Below are positions 62,192-64,000 of a stretch of 64,000 bases of DNA, piece after piece. Below the pieces are notes generated by a model that searched no databases, was not told the origin of the DNA, and saw nothing but the letters and a program-made list of their open reading frames with translations. The position numbers and the translations under genes are program-made. Each line of letters opens with the position of its first letter. The stretch's first letter is position 1. This DNA is from Sulfurimonas sp. HSL-3221 (GTDB lineage Bacteria > Campylobacterota > Campylobacteria > Campylobacterales > Sulfurimonadaceae), in NCBI RefSeq assembly GCF_021044585.1, contig NZ_CP087998.1, forward strand, positions 806,001 through 870,000. Direction: 5' to 3'.

Positions 62192-63584
62192 GCAGGAGCT
62201 CCTTGAACACGAGGACGGCTGCGGTGAAAAGCGTAAGGGAAAGCGCCCACCACAGCCCTTTTTTTGGGCGAATTATAGCAGATACGTGGGCCCGTCCCAC
62301 GGCCCGCAGCGTGGCGGCGAGGGCGACGCTGCCGCCGAGCGACGAGGCAAGCGCCAGTCCCGCCCCGCCGAGGGGGGCGATCAGGGCCAGGGAGAGCACG
62401 ACGTTCGTTCCCAGGCTCCAGGTCGCGATCTTCGCCGCCTCGCTCTGCCGGCGCTGGGCATAGAGCCAGAGTGAAAAGAGCTTGCCAAGTCCGAAGGGGA
62501 TGAGGCCGACGAGGTACATCTGCAGGATCAGCGCCGTCGCGCTCGTATCGTCCGCTGCAAAAGCCCCGCGTTCGAAGAGCAGTTGGGTGATCTCGGCGGC
62601 CAGTACGATGCCGCCGACGGCGGCGAAGCTGAGCAGGTAGAGCAGGAACCAGAAGGCCCGCTCGAGCATGGCGCGGGCTTGCACCTCGTTGTCATGCTTG
62701 AGGTGACGGGAGATCTTGGGGAAGAGGGCAATAGAGGTGGCGATGGCAAAGAGTGCCAGCGGCAGCTGGAAGACGCGGTTGGCGTAGTAGAGGTAGCTGA
62801 TGACCCCGGCACTGAGGAAACTGGCGAGCCAGGTGTCGAGGAACGCCGCGACCTGCGCGGTGGAGTTCCCCCATACGGCGGGGAAGAACTCCCGGGTGAA
62901 ACGGCGCGTCTCCTCCCTTATTTTCGCGGCTTTGCGGCCGTAGTAGCGGATACCGCCGGTGAGGAGGCGGTGGAGGCCCAGGCCTCGGATGGCGAGCAGG
63001 TGGACGAAGAGCTGTGCAAAGCCGCCGAGGACGACCCCGTAGCTGAGGTAGAGCACCACGGTCTCATCGCTGCCACCGCGGGCCAGCAGCAGCGCTATGA
63101 TCAGGGCGATGTTGAGCAGTCCCGTCGCAAAGGCCGTCGTTGCGAAATGGTTTTTATACTGCAAGAAGGTGCTCAGGAAGGTGACGGCGAAGATCAGCGG
63201 CAGGTAGAAGAAGTTGATGGCGACGTAGGGGGCGGCCATCTGCACCGTATCTGCATCGAAGCCCAGGGCGATCACCTTGGCCGCGAGGGCGGGGAAGAGG
63301 TTGACCGCGAGGGTCATAAGCAAAATGATCCCCAGGAAGACGAGGAAAATATGGACCGAAAAGACGGCTTTGTGTTTCGAACGGGTGAAGGCGGGGAGGA
63401 AGGACTGGGTAAACGCCCCCTCCGCAAAGACGCGCCTAAAGAGGTTGGGGAGCTTGAAAGCGATAAAGAAGATGTCGCTGTAAATGTTCGCCCCCAGCAC
63501 CGAAGCGGTCAGCAGATCGCGTGCAAAACCGAGGATGCGTGAAAAGAGGATGCCGAAGCTGTTGGTGAATATGGCTTTAAACAT
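62178..63584 (-). CDS. murJ: Lipid II flippase MurJ
   Basis: 468 residues with about 14 membrane helices. The beginning FGILFSRILGFARDLLTASVLG and IFFIAFKLPNLFRRVFAEGAF are the family signature. It moves lipid II across the inner membrane for cell-wall synthesis. Transcribed with cysS. A short upstream ORF overlaps its start. Confidence 0.95.
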   Translation of the reverse strand: MFKAIFTNSFGILFSRILGFARDLLTASVLGANIYSDIFFIAFKLPNLFRRVFAEGAFTQSFLPAFTRSKHKAVFSVHIFLVFLGIILLMTLAVNLFPALAAKVIALGFDADTVQMAAPYVAINFFYLPLIFAVTFLSTFLQYKNHFATTAFATGLLNIALIIALLLARGGSDETVVLYLSYGVVLGGFAQLFVHLLAIRGLGLHRLLTGGIRYYGRKAAKIREETRRFTREFFPAVWGNSTAQVAAFLDTWLASFLSAGVISYLYYANRVFQLPLALFAIATSIALFPKISRHLKHDNEVQARAMLERAFWFLLYLLSFAAVGGIVLAAEITQLLFERGAFAADDTSATALILQMYLVGLIPFGLGKLFSLWLYAQRRQSEAAKIATWSLGTNVVLSLALIAPLGGAGLALASSLGGSVALAATLRAVGRAHVSAIIRPKKGLWWALSLTLFTAAVLVFKELLHAYI

Positions 63585-63627
63585 CGGCTTTCCCGTTGCC
63601 GGTCGTAGCGTTTGTTGTATTGGTCAT
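63577..63627 (-). CDS. Possible 16-codon upstream ORF of murJ
   Basis: An ATG at 63627, preceded by AAGGGAG, opens a 16-residue Thr/Asn-rich peptide (MTNTTNATTGNGKADV) whose stop lies 8 nt inside murJ. Such an overlap could couple or restrict murJ translation. There is no direct proof that it is translated. Confidence 0.3.
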   Translation of the reverse strand: MTNTTNATTGNGKADV

Positions 63628-63792
63628 CGGTAGAGCTCCCTTATTAAGGAGGGATTCTAGCACAGGGGAACTCAAAATCATCCTCAGGTATGGGGCGCCA
63701 AGCTGTTATCAATCTATCACATTAAACAAATTAACACAGATTTAACACTATTTTCTTAACATGCACTTCGATTTTGATATTAGGAGATGTTT
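63628..63792. other. Divergent promoter region between murJ and a cytochrome gene
   Basis: An AT-rich, 165-bp region. TAGAAT in minus orientation (around 63655-63662) may serve murJ, and TTAACA-type repeats (around 63728-63760) lie upstream of the cytochrome. No ORF of note. Confidence 0.45.
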
Positions 63793-64000
63793 GTGAATGT
63801 TATTTTAAGAAAGTGTCTACTGCTGCTGGGGTTCCTGCTCACCCTTGCACAGGCGGAAGACAGCTATTTTACGTCCTATCACTTTATGGGTTCGGGCAAC
63901 TGTATGCGCTGCCACAACGGTATGACGGACAGCTACGGCAACGATATGTCGATCGAGACGGCGTGGTCTTCAACGATGATGGCCAACGCCTCCAAAGACC
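63793..64000 (+). CDS. Start of a secreted c-type cytochrome, cut by the window edge
   Basis: Translation from the GTG at 63793 (six bases after AGGAG; an in-frame ATG at 63787 touches the site) gives a signal peptide ending near AQAED and then a CMRCH haem motif near residue 38. The frame stays open to the window end. The SYHFMGSGNCMRCH pattern suggests a multihaem protein, but only about 69 residues are visible. Confidence 0.75.
   Translation, partial: MNVILRKCLLLLGFLLTLAQAEDSYFTSYHFMGSGNCMRCHNGMTDSYGNDMSIETAWSSTMMANASKD

Overview
The window looks like a chromosomal segment of a sulfur-oxidising type Campylobacterota (formerly Epsilonproteobacteria), closest in gene order to Sulfurimonas/Sulfuricurvum relatives but rather GC-rich. 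The reasons are the run parA-parB-atpF'-atpF-atpH-atpA-atpG-atpD-atpC-exbB-exbD-tonB-tolB-pal-ybgF, the obg-proB-fmt-birA cluster upstream of it, and the M16 peptidase-dapA-FabL-pgsA-rseP cluster later on. The genus is an inference; no rRNA or tRNA gene was recognised.

Layout. 1-3101: an ATPase-GNAT fusion (running off the left edge), an M20 amidohydrolase, a thioredoxin-like protein and RidA. 3102-3910: rplU-rpmA behind a long, strongly foldable leader. 4048-9067: obg-proB-fmt-birA-parA-parB, nearly all overlapping. 9199-19503: F1Fo ATP synthase followed by the Tol-Pal envelope energisation system. 19582-30661: housekeeping genes (SlyD, an unusual Fis-type regulator, FabD, nitrilase family, DbpA, MTA/SAH nucleosidase, TtcA-like, rhodanese, ChaN-like lipoprotein, MFS transporter, MutY). 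30662-34347: a probable GEMM-I (cyclic dinucleotide) riboswitch in the long 5' leader of a 1079-residue secreted repeat protein. 34470-36149: a small periplasmic helical protein, an IMPACT-family protein and an orphan MinD/ParA-like ATPase.

36336-43993 is an accessory block: small, mostly unrelated genes, all on the minus strand and visibly more AT-rich than the flanks towards the 44 kb end. Between the genes from 38.8 to 44.0 kb lie short imperfect palindromes that begin with an AAC core at or next to the stop codon of one gene and end with a GTT core just ahead of the next start codon. These have the architecture of integron attC recombination sites. No integron integrase is present in the window, so the block reads as a CALIN (cluster of attC sites lacking integrase), and is the main discovery candidate here. 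Cargo includes a P-loop kinase-like protein, a YCII protein, a GNAT acetyltransferase, an Asp/Glu-racemase-like protein without the usual cysteines, an SRPBCC protein, a membrane-anchored HExxH protein, an ICMT-like methyltransferase and several small secreted or membrane proteins.

44207-64000 returns to core genome: EI24/CysZ-like and YtfJ-like proteins, DUF3137 with LemA, acylphosphatase, a BaiN/HI0933 flavoprotein, a seven-haem secreted cytochrome c, the YggS-rseP-pgsA-FabL-dapA-M16-pyrD series, MgtE, a PAS protein, CysS, MurJ and the start of another c-type cytochrome. Two related intergenic repeats with hairpins sit at the 3' ends of the cytochrome and the FabL gene. The cytochromes, ATP synthase and Tol-Pal genes fit a respiratory, Gram-negative organism.
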